DNA of 64,000 nt from Prostheceraeus crozeri. Taxonomy: Eukaryota > Platyhelminthes > Polycladida > Euryleptidae. The stretch spans positions 124,001-188,000 of the forward strand of contig CAJQUW010003080.1 of NCBI GenBank assembly GCA_907163375.1, given 5' to 3'. The position numbers were made by a program, and so were the translations under genes. Position 1 is the first letter of the stretch; each line of letters opens with the position of its first letter. This document shows positions 35,474-45,655 of the stretch, piece after piece. A model generated the notes under the pieces. It searched no databases, was not told where the DNA came from, and worked only from the letters and a program-made list of their open reading frames with translations.

Positions 35474-36888
35474 CCTTAGTATAACTCGAAAAGCTAGTAT
35501 TAAATTTAGATTGTAGTAGTAGATTTGAGATTAGTAGATAGAAATCTACATCTTCACATGGGACTGTCTAGACGACGCTTTAGATTAATGGCTTGAGAGG
35601 CGCGTAATAATGACTTGATTTGTTCGTATTAATGATCTGAGATTTATTATTGACTTGAGATCGCGTTTAAGGAATTTAGAAGTTGTATTTATGATCCTGT
35701 AGGCGGGATCACTATCTCGATATTGGTTCATTGATAAAATACTGGCCATATGTAGTTTAATGAAAAACATTGCTTGGTATATCGTCCTAAATGTGTTGTT
35801 CTCTTTGGCATTTTCCTAAATTTTGCCAATCAGTTGTAAAATGCGATTCGGTACGTGTAACATCAACAACTAAGAAAACCTACATCAAATCTTTGGAATC
35901 TGAAGACGCAGGCGTCCTTTTCTAATATGTTGGGAAAAAAAGCATTTTAAGATCGTGCTGCTTTCAAAAGTTGCATTATGATTCTGTGGACAAATAATAT
36001 ATTTCGAAAATTTAATCAGGCCGTTTTCAGAAATTGTACAGTTGTTGTTTTACAACTCATTTTGAAAACACACTGAAAGGGTAATATCATGGCTAGTTTT
36101 AAGCAAATTCTTTGCATCATGTTTTCAGAATATAAACCGAATCTAAAACGATCAATGCACTTTTCTAGAAGATTGATATATGATATTAATTACATTCCTC
36201 TTTGGTATAATCTGAGATTTGAAAATAATTTGCCGGGATTGTCAATTATTTATATGGATAAGAAAAGGTGCAAGTAATTTGTTGACATTTAAGATCTCAA
36301 TATTTCCCTCTGCTCATCCGATTGATTTATCTGGAAAAGATCAATATTTTGCCTCATCCGACAATCTGCCGCAATTGAATCATTTAGAATGGGTATCGGC
36401 TAGTTAATTCAATAATTAGTCATTAAATATTGATGTCAGCAGATTACGTAAATTGGCTTAAGTTCTACCAAACTTCGCCGTTCTCATATTCATCAACATT
36501 CTCATGAAAACGATATTCCACAAATTTTCATTGTGGTTGTAACCATCGATGATTTGGTCACCAGCAAATTTGTAGAGTACTCTGTCTGAAGTGTATGAAT
36601 CGCTAACGAAGATGTTTTACATGTATTTGCATGACAATGACCACACATCAACGCAGTCGGTTACGCTATCTGAAGGTTATCCGTCGTCGCTGATTTGGCA
36701 GCGTGCTTCAACAGTTGAGAAGGTTTTGCACTTGCTAGTCGACTCGTTTTAATTTTGGTAGAGGTTTCAGAGAAGGCGAGTTCAGTTGTATGGGCCACTG
36801 TGCTGAATTCCCGCTTTATTGGCTAATGAAGCCGACTAGCGGCAACAATGTAAAGCGTCGATTCGATTCACATAATAACAGTGTGAAT
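35474..36888. other. PRKD intron sequence without recognised features
   Basis: No exon or repeat is recognised. The short + strand frames (36089-36407) have no family resemblance. Confidence 0.45.
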
Positions 36889-37402
36889 AGCATAGAAATT
36901 GATAACAATAAAGCCTCTAGAATGGAAGTTGAGCTTCATGCGATAGACAATAGTGGCACAAAAATCAGACGCATTTTCACTTAGATACACTTGTCCTCAT
37001 AGAAATAAACCGTTTATCTGAGGTTGACTTGGATAGAAATTGACTCAAGGTCGCGACACAGCCGGGGGAACTAAGTTGGGGCATGAATCACCAATTAAAA
37101 GCTCAGATTTACACATGTTAATGATTCTAACCCTATGATACAAATGTTGACAAGTGTGTCTAAGTGAAAATGCGTGCGATTTATGTGCCACTATTGTGCA
37201 TTGCATGAAGATTAAGTTCCATTCTAGAGGCTTTATTGTTGTCAATTTCTTCTTCGCTCGCATTTCTTATTGGATACACGTGCCAAGTGCTGTATCATTG
37301 GGTTAGAATCAGTCACATGTGCAATTCTAAGCTTTTCATTGGTTCTTCATGCCCCCAACTCAGTTCCCTTGGATGTGCCGCGACCTTGACTCATTTCCAT
37401 TC
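36889..37402. repeat. Interleaved inverted duplication (A-B-A'-B')
   Basis: Block A (36889-36995: ATAACAATAAAGCCTCTAGA…CGCATTTTCACTTAGATACA) returns inverted as A' (37155-37250). Block B (37043-37145: GACTCAAGGTCGCG…GGGGCATGAATCACCAAT…GATTCTAACCC) returns inverted as B' (37270-37402). A' directly follows B. The arrangement fits a foldback element overlapping a second, rearranged copy of itself. Confidence 0.7.
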
Positions 37403-39130
37403 TAGTCAACTTCAGATAAGCAATGGAGAGCAGGGAAAAACGACCTGGAGCTGCATTTCGGAAGTATTGCAGCTTCAGGGAACTTGACATCCTCTATTGC
37501 TCTGACTAGCAGCTACGCACGAAAAAGAGCAGGGTACGTCTGGGTAAACTGTCGAAAACGAATTTCAGCCGCATTAGACTAGATCTTCCATAAGAATCTT
37601 TCTTGGTTCGTAAGGAACTGTCTGACGCCTGATAAATGACAACACGCATGTCATCATCAAACTGCGATGTTGACATATACGACGAAGATGAATTAAAAGG
37701 TAAGTCTTGACCATATCAACATTCTTAGTTTTTTTATCTTTCACTGCCAGTTTTCTACTTTTCTTTTTATGGTTGTAAACAACCCAAATGTGCTTCACTA
37801 TCTAGCTAATCACTAAGCCTGATAGCAATGAGGATTCCGTGTACTACTTAGCGAATATAACGCTACCAATTTTGTTTGCCGTTTGGAAACACTGAAATGT
37901 TTCTCATAGAGAGAATATAATGAGGAATCAAGATAGAATAAAGTCTATATGAACATTGCGCTTTTAGACTAATTTGTCATCAAAATTTTACCCATCGCAA
38001 ACCTTTGGAAAACAGAAATATTAACTAAATCCTTAAGCAGAATTCGAAAATGCGATCTAAGATACTTACTCGGCATAAATGTTTTCATTCAGAGAGCGGC
38101 TGCTTGAAAGGGTATCATCATTCTCTTTAATGGGTTCCGATCCGTACCTTTTTGAGGGCTGCATGTGAATGAGCAGCTTAAGTACTTGGTTATCTCTCAC
38201 GACATGGATTCGTGAACTGCGTTAGATCAAATCTGAGGAGAAATGCGACGGATAGTTGCAAAGTCACATTATTCATTATATTGCAAAAAAATACGAGCTA
38301 TTATCTCATCGACTGGTCAGATATAATGGACAAAACCCTTACGTGATTTTTCAAACCTTCTTACTTTTGAAAGAAGATGATTTCGACATTGGTCCATTTG
38401 CAAGAGAAGGAAGATGAAAAAGATTAAAAGAAATGAAGAACTGCTGTAGTTACTATTTTCTTGTTTCCGAAAAAAATAATGATTAAGAAATAAGAAAGGG
38501 AAGGAAACAATCTGCTTCTTCATTGCAGTAAAGGTTCTTTCATACCCTGGATGTGCATCTGGATTTAATGAAATTGCATAATTAGACGTTTTGAAGAAGA
38601 TTGATATTATGAATCCGCTGTCAAAGGTTGATGCAAATAAATCTATCGTGTTTTGTAAATTCTCATATGAATTAAAGATAACTGAATTTGAAAGGAGTGT
38701 ATGAATTTATATGTGAGGTCTGGATAGAATATTAACTTGCCACTACACATCCGATATTTCAATTGAAAGATATTCCGTGTGTTGATATTTTTTGTTCTCA
38801 ATTTTAAAGAAATGCAATTAGTAATTTAGCATATTATTAATTGTAAAGTATAAGCAGGAATTTAATTATAAGGGACTTCATCAAAGTTAATATTTCGTCA
38901 TGTTTGATCAAGTAAAATTATGTTGAATGACAGCAATCTCACTGGACACGTTTTATCCTTTCTCTTGACAAAGCGATCAAGTCAGACGTAGTTATAAGCT
39001 GTAAGGTGTGGTTAGCTCACAAACTATACTTCATCTTCGTCTGTGAATATCAACCATAATCTTCCCGAATGCCCCCATACATGTATATTTAACTTGCGAA
39101 AGAGTATCATCGTAGAGATATTCTCCGCAT
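37403..39130. other. PRKD intron sequence without recognised features
   Basis: AT-rich sequence without recognisable coding or repeat structure. Confidence 0.45.
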
Positions 39131-39365
39131 CAGGGAATGGGACCGGTTAACCGGCTTCACTTTCTCTTAACCGGTCAAAATCGGTTACGACTTTTTATTA
39201 AATTTATCTTGCTTAATGAAAATTTGTCGATAACTGTGAATGAACAATTGTGATAATGACAGAAAATTGTCGATAAACCTTGACAACTAAATAAACACCG
39301 GAATCCTCATTTAACCGATTTTAACCGGTTAACCGGTTGCAAAAAATTAACCGGTCCCAGCCCTG
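39131..39365. mobile_element. 235-bp hAT-type MITE
   Basis: The ends CAGGGAATGGGACCGGTTAA and TTAACCGGTCCCAGCCCTG are inverted repeats, and internal GGTTAACCGG palindromes recur on both sides. The flanks CTCCGCAT (39123-39130) and CTTCGCAT (39366-39373) give an 8-bp target duplication with one mismatch, the size expected for hAT. It lies about 280 bp upstream of a PRKD exon. Confidence 0.85.
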
Positions 39366-39646
39366 CTTCGCATCATATTAAGTTCTTCAAGATGGGTGAT
39401 AAAGTATAGAATGCTGTGTGACCTGTGAGTGACGTTGTATTTAGTGCCTATGCCATGGGACATGGTAAACTGATAATAATGTGAAAATGTTTGACTAGTA
39501 AGAGATGGCGTGCTTCTATTGCAAATGATTTGACTCCAATTACACATAGAACCTTGATTACTTTAATCCTTGGATCATTCAATTGCCATTATTCGAGCCA
39601 CTATTTCACAGTTACCTTAAAATTCATGCTGTCATTTATTAAACAG
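39366..39646. other. End of PRKD intron with acceptor
   Basis: Sequence between the MITE and the linker exon. It ends TCATTTATTAAACAG, an acceptor with a modest pyrimidine tract. Confidence 0.5.
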
Positions 39647-39761
39647 ATAACAACGAAGATTGGACCAGCAGTGGCGATACTGACACCTCGGAAATCGAAA
39701 ACCAAGAAGTCTCCGAAGATCAAGAAAATTTCGAAGCTACGCAAAGAAAACCTCCTCTCAG
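39647..39761 (+). CDS. PRKD: Protein kinase D exon: acidic linker between C1b and PH
   Basis: This 115-nt exon lies between AAACAG and AG|GTAAAG. In the frame set by its neighbours it encodes NNEDWTSSGDTDTSEIENQE, then VSEDQENFEATQRKPPL. That is a disordered, Asp/Glu/Ser-rich linker of the kind between C1b and PH in PRKD proteins. It takes two bases to complete the phase-1 codon left by the C1 exon and ends in phase 2, which is what the next exon needs. The linker is shorter than in vertebrate PRKD1. Low-complexity sequence alone would not identify the gene; phase continuity and the following [11 protein letters not shown] support it. Another frame is also open but Lys/Ser-rich and phase-incompatible. 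Confidence 0.78.
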
Positions 39762-40385
39762 GTAAAGTTGTTTTTCCTCTGTGTAGGCTTAATGAAGTCA
39801 TTGTTAAATCCTGAGGAATGTAGATGTCATCACATGCCTTCTTGTGATTGAGTTTTGCAGCAGAATTTAGCACATGAGTTGTAGACATGGTAATATGAGT
39901 TGTTTCATTTATTCTGTACATGAAGGTTATAATTAATAAAATTCATCCCCAAGTTAACATGTGACATCGAATTTTTATTACTAAGTAGCTTAGCTAAGTT
40001 AGCTAAAGATAAACCTTAATTACTTCTGTATTAAGTGTTTCAATTCATCTTGCACCTTTTTCACCGTTGCACTTAATCAATTAATGTCTTCTTTTCACTG
40101 TTTAATAGTCTAAAAAGTCGTATAGAAATTGATAATCAAGTAAGGATGTAGTCTGTGTGTAGTTATGTCCTAAATTAAATCCATGAGTAATGAACCAGCA
40201 TATTCCTTAACCCTTCATGATTTTATTGTCTTATTTTGTTTTATTTTTGTGCTTATCTTTTGGAACATTCAGAAACTATTTTGATGAACTGTGCAAGTCC
40301 TGTCGATTATTCAAGGATGACATATGTCAGGCTCAATAGCTTAAGCTGAGTTAGCATAAAACGCTTGCAGTTCACACATCACTAC
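39762..40385. other. PRKD intron (start of the 2,095-bp intron)
   Basis: AT-rich and without recognised features until the CpG-rich element. Confidence 0.5.
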
Positions 40386-40772
40386 ATGGGCGTGCGCGCA
40401 GTAAGCGGCCAGGTCGCGGTGACCATGCCCGCCGAGGCCAACAACATGTACGATCATCACAGCGGCTGCGACAGCGGCCAATCGACGCCATTTGTTGAGG
40501 AAAATAAGGAATGCAGCAGCAGTTTATTATCTATTTGTCGCGGGGGACCCTCTGTCATAGGCTGCGATGTATTTTACTGGTCGCCGCGACCTGGCCGCCT
40601 GTGCGTCGCTGCAAATCTTGATGGCCGCCACGACCAAGTGGTCGCAGCGGGTAAGTGCCCGCGTAAGGAGACGACTTCCCATCTCCGCAACGATAGCTAA
40701 GCATTCTTGCTGGCCGAGACTTGTCCGCTGCGACCTGGCCGCCTAGTGCCCGAACCCCCTGTCACCTATCAT
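40386..40772. mobile_element. CpG-rich inverted-repeat element
   Basis: This GC- and CpG-rich island in AT-rich intron has ends carrying AAGCGGCCAGGTCGCGG on the left and its complement, CCGCTGCGACCTGGCCGC, on the right (about 40721-40742). An extra internal copy, GCCGCGACCTGGCCGCC, lies near 40584. The right end runs on to CTAGTGCCCGAACCCCC. The 111-codon frame across it (40365-40700) is a by-product of stop-poor GC-rich DNA. It is likely a non-autonomous DNA transposon. The superfamily was not determined, and I found no clean target duplication. Confidence 0.6.
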
Positions 40773-40793
40773 CCTTTCATAGTCATCAAATTA

Positions 40794-41413
40794 GGGTACT
40801 TATGGGTCATCTCCCCCCCAGGTTTTCAAATTTGTCTCAAATCTGTAAAAATTAATCAATTGTCACCAAACTTCAGGTAAAGGCACTTAAGCATATTTTC
40901 TACCCACATACAAAATTTTATGCAGATCAGATAAGTGCTTTTTGCATGAGAGACGATCACGTGAAGTGTAGCGAAGTCTTCAGCTTGATCTGACTACGTC
41001 TGTTCGACGCATTATTATTACTCGTGTGCGCATTGTTCTCTCTCCCTCTTCGTCTCATCCACTGCTATTTGAATTCTTCCCACGACCACTACCTTACCAC
41101 ACCTTTATTAAGCCAAGCACATTAATATAAGGGATGTGGCCTGGTCATCATCGCTTCACGAGTTATCGGGAAATGACTTTGTTGACCTCAAGAGCTTTCT
41201 GCTCAGTCGATGACGTTATAAGAAGTCAAATCAAGCTGCCGGCATCGCTGCACTTCAAGTTATCGCTCCTAATTCAAAAAGTACTTGTCCGATGTGTGTA
41301 GAGAATATCCTCTCTTGCTTGTGCTTAAAGTTTTGTGACGATTGATTCATTTATACAGATTTTAGACAAATTTGAAAACGTGGGGGGGAGGGGGAGATAA
41401 CCCACAAGTACCC
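40794..41413. mobile_element. Inverted-repeat element B, complete copy (620 bp)
   Basis: The left arm GGGTACTTATGGGTCATCTC… matches the right end …GGGAGATAACCCACAAGTACCC in reverse complement. Each arm is roughly 280-300 bp and includes TTTCAAATTTGTC, ATTTTCTACCCACATAC and the complement pairs. The flanks are the perfect 6-bp direct repeat AAATTA (40788-40793 and 41414-41419). No transposase is encoded. An interrupted copy lies at 50.8-54.5 kb and a half copy at 61.5 kb. It is a long-TIR MITE, and the 6-bp duplication does not by itself name a superfamily. Confidence 0.85.
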
Positions 41414-41856
41414 AAATTAGTAAGTTGAATCCACTTTGGACCGGAGAACGGAGCTTACTTAACTTTTGAAACAGGGAACTGATGTCATAGAGGTCGATTG
41501 TTAGAACAGACATAAAAAATCTTCAACATACATTTATAACTGAGAGGAGAATAGCATAGATATCTCTCTGATCTATGCCTGAGGTGGATGGGAATCATGT
41601 TTTGAATGGGATTGAGTCCTGTGTGCAGCGGCAGCCTGCATCATGCATCAGGCAGATAAGGCGATCGTTTCTTCCGACCCGCTCGGAGCCGCTAGCCATG
41701 CGACTTGCTTCGCTTTGCACACCGCTGTACAATTACACTTTGCACACCGCATGGTTTCATTACGATTTGTGGAAAAAGATATTTGTTCTCCTTCTTCGTC
41801 GGAGATGCCAGCAACTCCAGCAAGCACCTTCAAGCAAGTTTCACCTTTTCTTTCAG
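41414..41856. other. End of PRKD intron with strong acceptor
   Basis: Short non-coding stretch that ends in the pyrimidine-rich acceptor TTTCACCTTTTCTTTCAG. Several open frames run through the exon border here; only the frame from 41858 is coding. Confidence 0.6.
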
Positions 41857-41980
41857 TCCTTCTGCCAGCAGCAATATTCCTCTGATGCGAGTCATACAAT
41901 CTGTGAAGCATACGAAAGGAAAAGGGAGCACGATTATCCGTGAGAGCTGGATGGTGCACTGTACAGTTTCAGATCCCGTG
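41857..41980 (+). CDS. PRKD: Protein kinase D exon: linker end and start of PH domain
   Basis: This 124-nt exon lies between CTTTCAG and GTG|GTAAGT. Its first base completes the phase-2 Ser codon from the linker exon. It then encodes [20 protein letters not shown] followed by [21 protein letters not shown]. The NIPLMRVxQSVKHTK segment leading into a (E/S)WMVH PH start is a hallmark of the PRKD family. The exon ends in phase 0 and fits the PH exon at 62389. The PH domain of PRKD binds regulatory partners and holds the kinase inactive until it is phosphorylated; this role is from the family, not visible here. Confidence 0.93.
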
Positions 41981-42339
41981 GTAAGTGTCATGTTTGTTTT
42001 TATTCCCAAGACTAAGTTGGATCTTGCGCATTGGTAACTAGTACCGGTCTGCTGTGTGAGAAGAAGAAAAACAATATGATTCCCGCACCTTCACAGACGA
42101 TTGCTGAAAATGCATTGCCAACTAAACATAAAATCTGCATCGAGGTAATTTTTGTGTTTAAAAGAACGCCTCTGTAACACCTATAGGCCTATAACATTTA
42201 TGCAGGTATGCATTCCAGGTTCGAGCAATTCGCAACATGGCAAATAACAGCATCGACGTGTAAAATGAAATGAATTGCCACTCCCCGTCGCTTTATTTGA
42301 TGATACTGTAGATCTACGAGTGCTTTTAATGAGTTAAGT
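41981..42339. other. PRKD intron, start (20,408-bp intron)
   Basis: Short stretch without recognised features before a LINE relic. Confidence 0.45.
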
Positions 42340-42984
42340 GTGGGTGGTGACCGTTTCAGCTTGGTTAAGTCCTTCCGTTACCTTGGTGATGTGTTCAGTG
42401 CCGCAGGTGGATCCTAACTTGCAGTGACTTCGAGAGTAAGGTGTGGATGGAAGAAGTTCCATGAACTTGCACCTTTCCTGACATCCAAAGCTCCCATCTT
42501 GAAAATGAAAGGCCATGTGTATTATGCTTGTGTCCGTAGCACGATGATGTACGGGAGTGAGACATGGGCCGTGAAAAGTGATCAGATCATGAAGATTGAA
42601 AGAACAGAAAAGGCAATGGTGAGGAGAATATGCGGTGTGAGGCTGGCCGATGGACACAGGAGTGAAGACCTAAGAAAGAAGATGAACCTGGAATGTATTC
42701 CCGATGTTCTACGAAGAAGACTGCGGTGGTATGGCCACATTCTGAGAAGAGATGAGAGTTATTGGACGAAAAGATCTCTCCAGTTTGAGGTCGAAGGCAG
42801 AATGCCGAGAGGAAGTGCGAGGAAAACATGCTCGCCAGTCGTCTCCGAGGATGATCTTCACGCTCTGGACCTGAATCCAGCAATGGTCTACGACCGACAG
42901 GAGTGGAGGCGAGCCATCAGAAAGCAGCAACAGTCTGACCCCGTTCAACGTGGACAAGGACGAAGAATGGGGGGAAGTAAGTGA
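42340..42984 (+). pseudogene. LINE reverse transcriptase C-terminal fragment
   Basis: The frame runs from about 42340 (VGGDRFSLVKSFRYLGDVFS) to the natural stop at 42982-42984, with one internal stop (TAA at about 42415, after AAGGS). After it come LAVTSRVRCGWKKFHEL, YGSETWAVKSDQIMKIERTE, KAMVRRICGVRLADGHRSED, and VLRRRLRWYGHILRRDESYW, ending in a basic Arg/Gln-rich tail. This is the thumb and C-terminal region of a non-LTR retrotransposon polymerase of the kind common in marine invertebrates (RTE-like or related; clade not proven). The catalytic core and endonuclease are missing, so it is a 5'-truncated insertion in sense orientation within the PRKD intron. Confidence 0.8.
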
Positions 42985-43855
42985 GTAGACTATGAAGAAC
43001 ATGACACGAAAAGCAATTTCTACACAGATTCCTCACAGATGTGACTTGATGCGCTTGCATTGCTGAAGCTCATTTCACCAGTTGCCATTGACGCAGGAAT
43101 TGCGATCACATTTCTCAAAGCGACATACCGATTGACATGTGACTCAACCAAAATGACTAAAATGGTTCTACAACCTCAATAACCTTATGCTTTAATTTGC
43201 ATGTAAGAGGAAATATTAGGTGTCTGAAATGAGCAAGAAAACCACATTCCAGTACCATGTTGGTGTCAATAAACATTCTTTTGGGACCTTGATTGCTACT
43301 ATGGCGCGATAAGATACTACGGTAAGATCGGCCCTGCTGGTACTTTCAGTCACAACAGGACCATTGACCTACAACAACAATTTTATTATCGGCTTGACTC
43401 TTCATCATTCGTGGAGAAGCATCTAATCGATGCTTATTTTGCCATCGTACTCTCTCACACTACTTTTAGATGGAATACAAGTAGCAGGATTATCTTTTAT
43501 CACAATATTTCATTTCGTTCAGAAAGATCTATTTTCTTCTACATCAACCTCGTCTGGGATTGCATTTTGAAGCTATCAGTGCGGATGCAGATCCATCCAA
43601 CTTGAAATGATTGTCTTTGATGGGTGAAAAACTCTGCAATATATATAAATTTCAAGGTTTTGATTGAATATGACAAATCGTCAGAATTCAATGACTTTAA
43701 GTGTGGCGACTCATGAAACAGTCACAGGAATTTTTGTTAATTTCTTCAAATCCTAATTCAATGATTCAGTGCAATTGAAATGTTTTATAGCGCAGCTCGT
43801 GTTGTAAGAACGCAGACAATTCCGTCACACGTGGCACCCTCAGCATCTGTGAACT
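42985..43855. other. PRKD intron sequence without recognised features
   Basis: The first bases may still belong to the 3' UTR of the LINE. No other feature is recognised. Confidence 0.45.
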
Positions 43856-44033
43856 ACGTGGCACAGTGATTTAGTGCCTCTAGCTAAAAGCTAGAAGTCT
43901 AGCGATCGTCTGGTCGGGAGATCGAGGCACGAAAGTGTCATGGGAAGTCGGCATGCGGATTTCACAACGCTCCATCGTCAGTCTGACTCTGTCCAAGCCT
44001 CAGTATGGGGGTGGTGACGATAACCCTATTTGC
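43856..44033 (+). mobile_element. tRNA-derived SINE (family S), diverged
   Basis: The head ACGTGGCACAGTGATTTAGT is present. An insert-like duplicated segment (CTAGCTAAAAGCTAGAAGTC) separates it from GGGAGATCGAGGCACGAAAG. The body GTGTCATGGGAAGTCGGCAT and the tail ending AGTATGGGGGTGGTGACG follow. Confidence 0.7.
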
Positions 44034-44098
44034 CTCAGGGGAGCATAATGCCCCCTCCCTTAATACTTCACAGTCCAGAAAAAGCCTGAGGCAAATAC
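44026..44098. repeat. Short inverted-repeat element
   Basis: TATTTGCCTCAGG and CCTGAGGCAAATA are perfect 13-bp inverted repeats about 45 bp apart, directly after the SINE tail. Confidence 0.6.
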
Positions 44099-44157
44099 AC
44101 GTAGATTTAAAGCTTCATGATGACAGTATTCTTCATTCGATCACAATGATCTCGTTG

Positions 44158-44222
44158 TAAAGTGTTTGAGTGACTCGAGTAGAGGTCGAGTACCGGAATT
44201 GTCATTGGAAGTCGGTAGGAGA
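44158..44222 (+). mobile_element. tRNA-derived SINE (family S), fragment
   Basis: AAGTGTTTGAGTGACTCG, AGAGGTCGAGTACCGGAA and GTCATTGGAAGTCGGTAGGA match the head and early body of family S. Confidence 0.55.
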
Positions 44223-44254
44223 GAGTGTGAAGGAGAAATTTCTCTAGCGATTAG

Positions 44255-44830
44255 TACTGGAGGCTGGAATGCAACAATTTTCCCGAGATGGTAGGTGGTA
44301 ATATTTACGACAGCGTGTCCGCAATACAGAAGATAATCCCAATAAAAAATGGAATAAGTTTGAAAGAGATCTAAGTCATTGCATGAACCACTTTTAAAGT
44401 TCCAAACTATAAAGTCTTTGTGATTCTCATACGATGATGAAAGTCATCCCAGTAGCCATTTATAATAGAATATAATGCTTTAATATTCATTTTTTTTTAA
44501 AAAAAGTATAATGAGGGAGGACTGATGGCTTCTCCAATCCGCAGGAGTACAAGGCAATGCTAAGTGTACCATTATGTTAATCTCAGTTCTTAAAAGCAAT
44601 CAATGTAAGCTTCTCCTCTAGTGGCAAAAATTGATCAGCTTTGACCCAATATCTGGTAAAAATGGAAATCTAAATGAAATGTACTGTCCTAATACCATAG
44701 ATCATAGATTCCAAACGTTGCCGTATACACGTCGTTTCTAATATACCGTACCGACTACAGATGCTGATAGTAGAAATAGAATAAGACAATGGTCACCATA
44801 GGTTAAGGAAATTAAAAATGGAATTAAAAA
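44255..44830 (+). pseudogene. mariner-like element, 3' end, second copy
   Basis: This is the inverse-orientation counterpart of 9260-9830. The + strand reads KFERDLSHCMN near 44360, matching LERDLRNSHS in the first copy. The shared 3' flank follows (GCCATTTATAATAGAATATA, TTGATCAGCTTTGACCCAAT, CCAGATATTGGGCC in complement, TAGATTCCAAAC). Only the last transposase codons and the 3' part are present. Confidence 0.65.
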
Positions 44831-44989
44831 AGGATACATATAAAAATAGGGAAATTGGAAAATAGAAGGTAAAAAGGTGTAGGTAAAACGAGCCATTTGT
44901 GAAAAATTCCGTTAGAGATCGCTGAGCTGATAGAACTGCCAATCTCTATTGAGTAGTCGCAGTTTGTAATTGGGTGCCGTTGGGAAACA

Positions 44990-45610
44990 GAATGATGGAA
45001 GTTGCTTTTCATGACAAAGCTCATGAGACTTGTCACCGTTCAGACGAAGACCAGTAGTCGATGACTATGTAATGATGCTATCGTATTCAGACTGGAGTTG
45101 ATATTCTTCTGGACGTCTCAAACGTCACCTGCGTAGATGGCTGAAGGACAGAGAATCTGTCTATCGCTCTGTTAGATGACGCTTTCCTGTTGAACGCTAG
45201 ATGAAGCAGTGTAAGGGCGGAATGACAGTCGGAAAAGCGGACGGCCTATTTCCTGTTCCGTAGAAAGTCACGATTTATAATAGAGTCGGGTAAAGCAACG
45301 AGCATGTGTTGATGATGACAATGCGGCCATGTCGAGTGCTTTCACAGAGTCTAGTGATAAAATTCGATCAGTTCGCGTAACGTCCTGCTATGCGTGCAAA
45401 GTAATTTGTCTCTAGGTACATCGAGAGAATGGGAAGGTTTGAAGCTGGTTGGTAGTTTTCGGGAAGAAAGTTGGAACACTTTGGAATTGGCTGACGAAGG
45501 CTGATTAGAAGCATGGAGATGCTACTTCGAACTGAGTTCTCCAGGAGGGACGAAGATGTCGCTGAAATGGCAGCATATCTTGAAAGCGAAACCGTCCGGA
45601 CCAGAACGCT
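44990..45610 (-). pseudogene. LINE reverse transcriptase relic (CR1/L2-like)
   Basis: On the minus strand from about 45500 the sequence reads PENYQPASNLPILSMYLE, which corresponds to the NYRP(I/V)SNLPFLSKVLE motif at the start of the reverse transcriptase of CR1/L2/Jockey-type elements. Further along there are weak matches to the Y-R-P-(H/Y) block (LFRLSFRPYTASS) and later regions. Frameshifts and stops are frequent, so this is an old remnant. Confidence drops toward 45000. Confidence 0.5.
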
Positions 45611-45655
45611 TCTTCCTGGTTTAGGGCAACAGATATAGGAAGCATAATATTTATT

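Noticed and set aside
40365..40700. 111-codon frame over the CpG-rich block
   Set aside because: It lies wholly in an inverted-repeat element whose GC-rich sequence has few stop codons; no protein family matches.
41575..41943. Overlapping open frames of 80-122 codons before and across the PRKD exon
   Set aside because: Only the frame in phase with PRKD is supported; the others end in intron sequence and show no homology.
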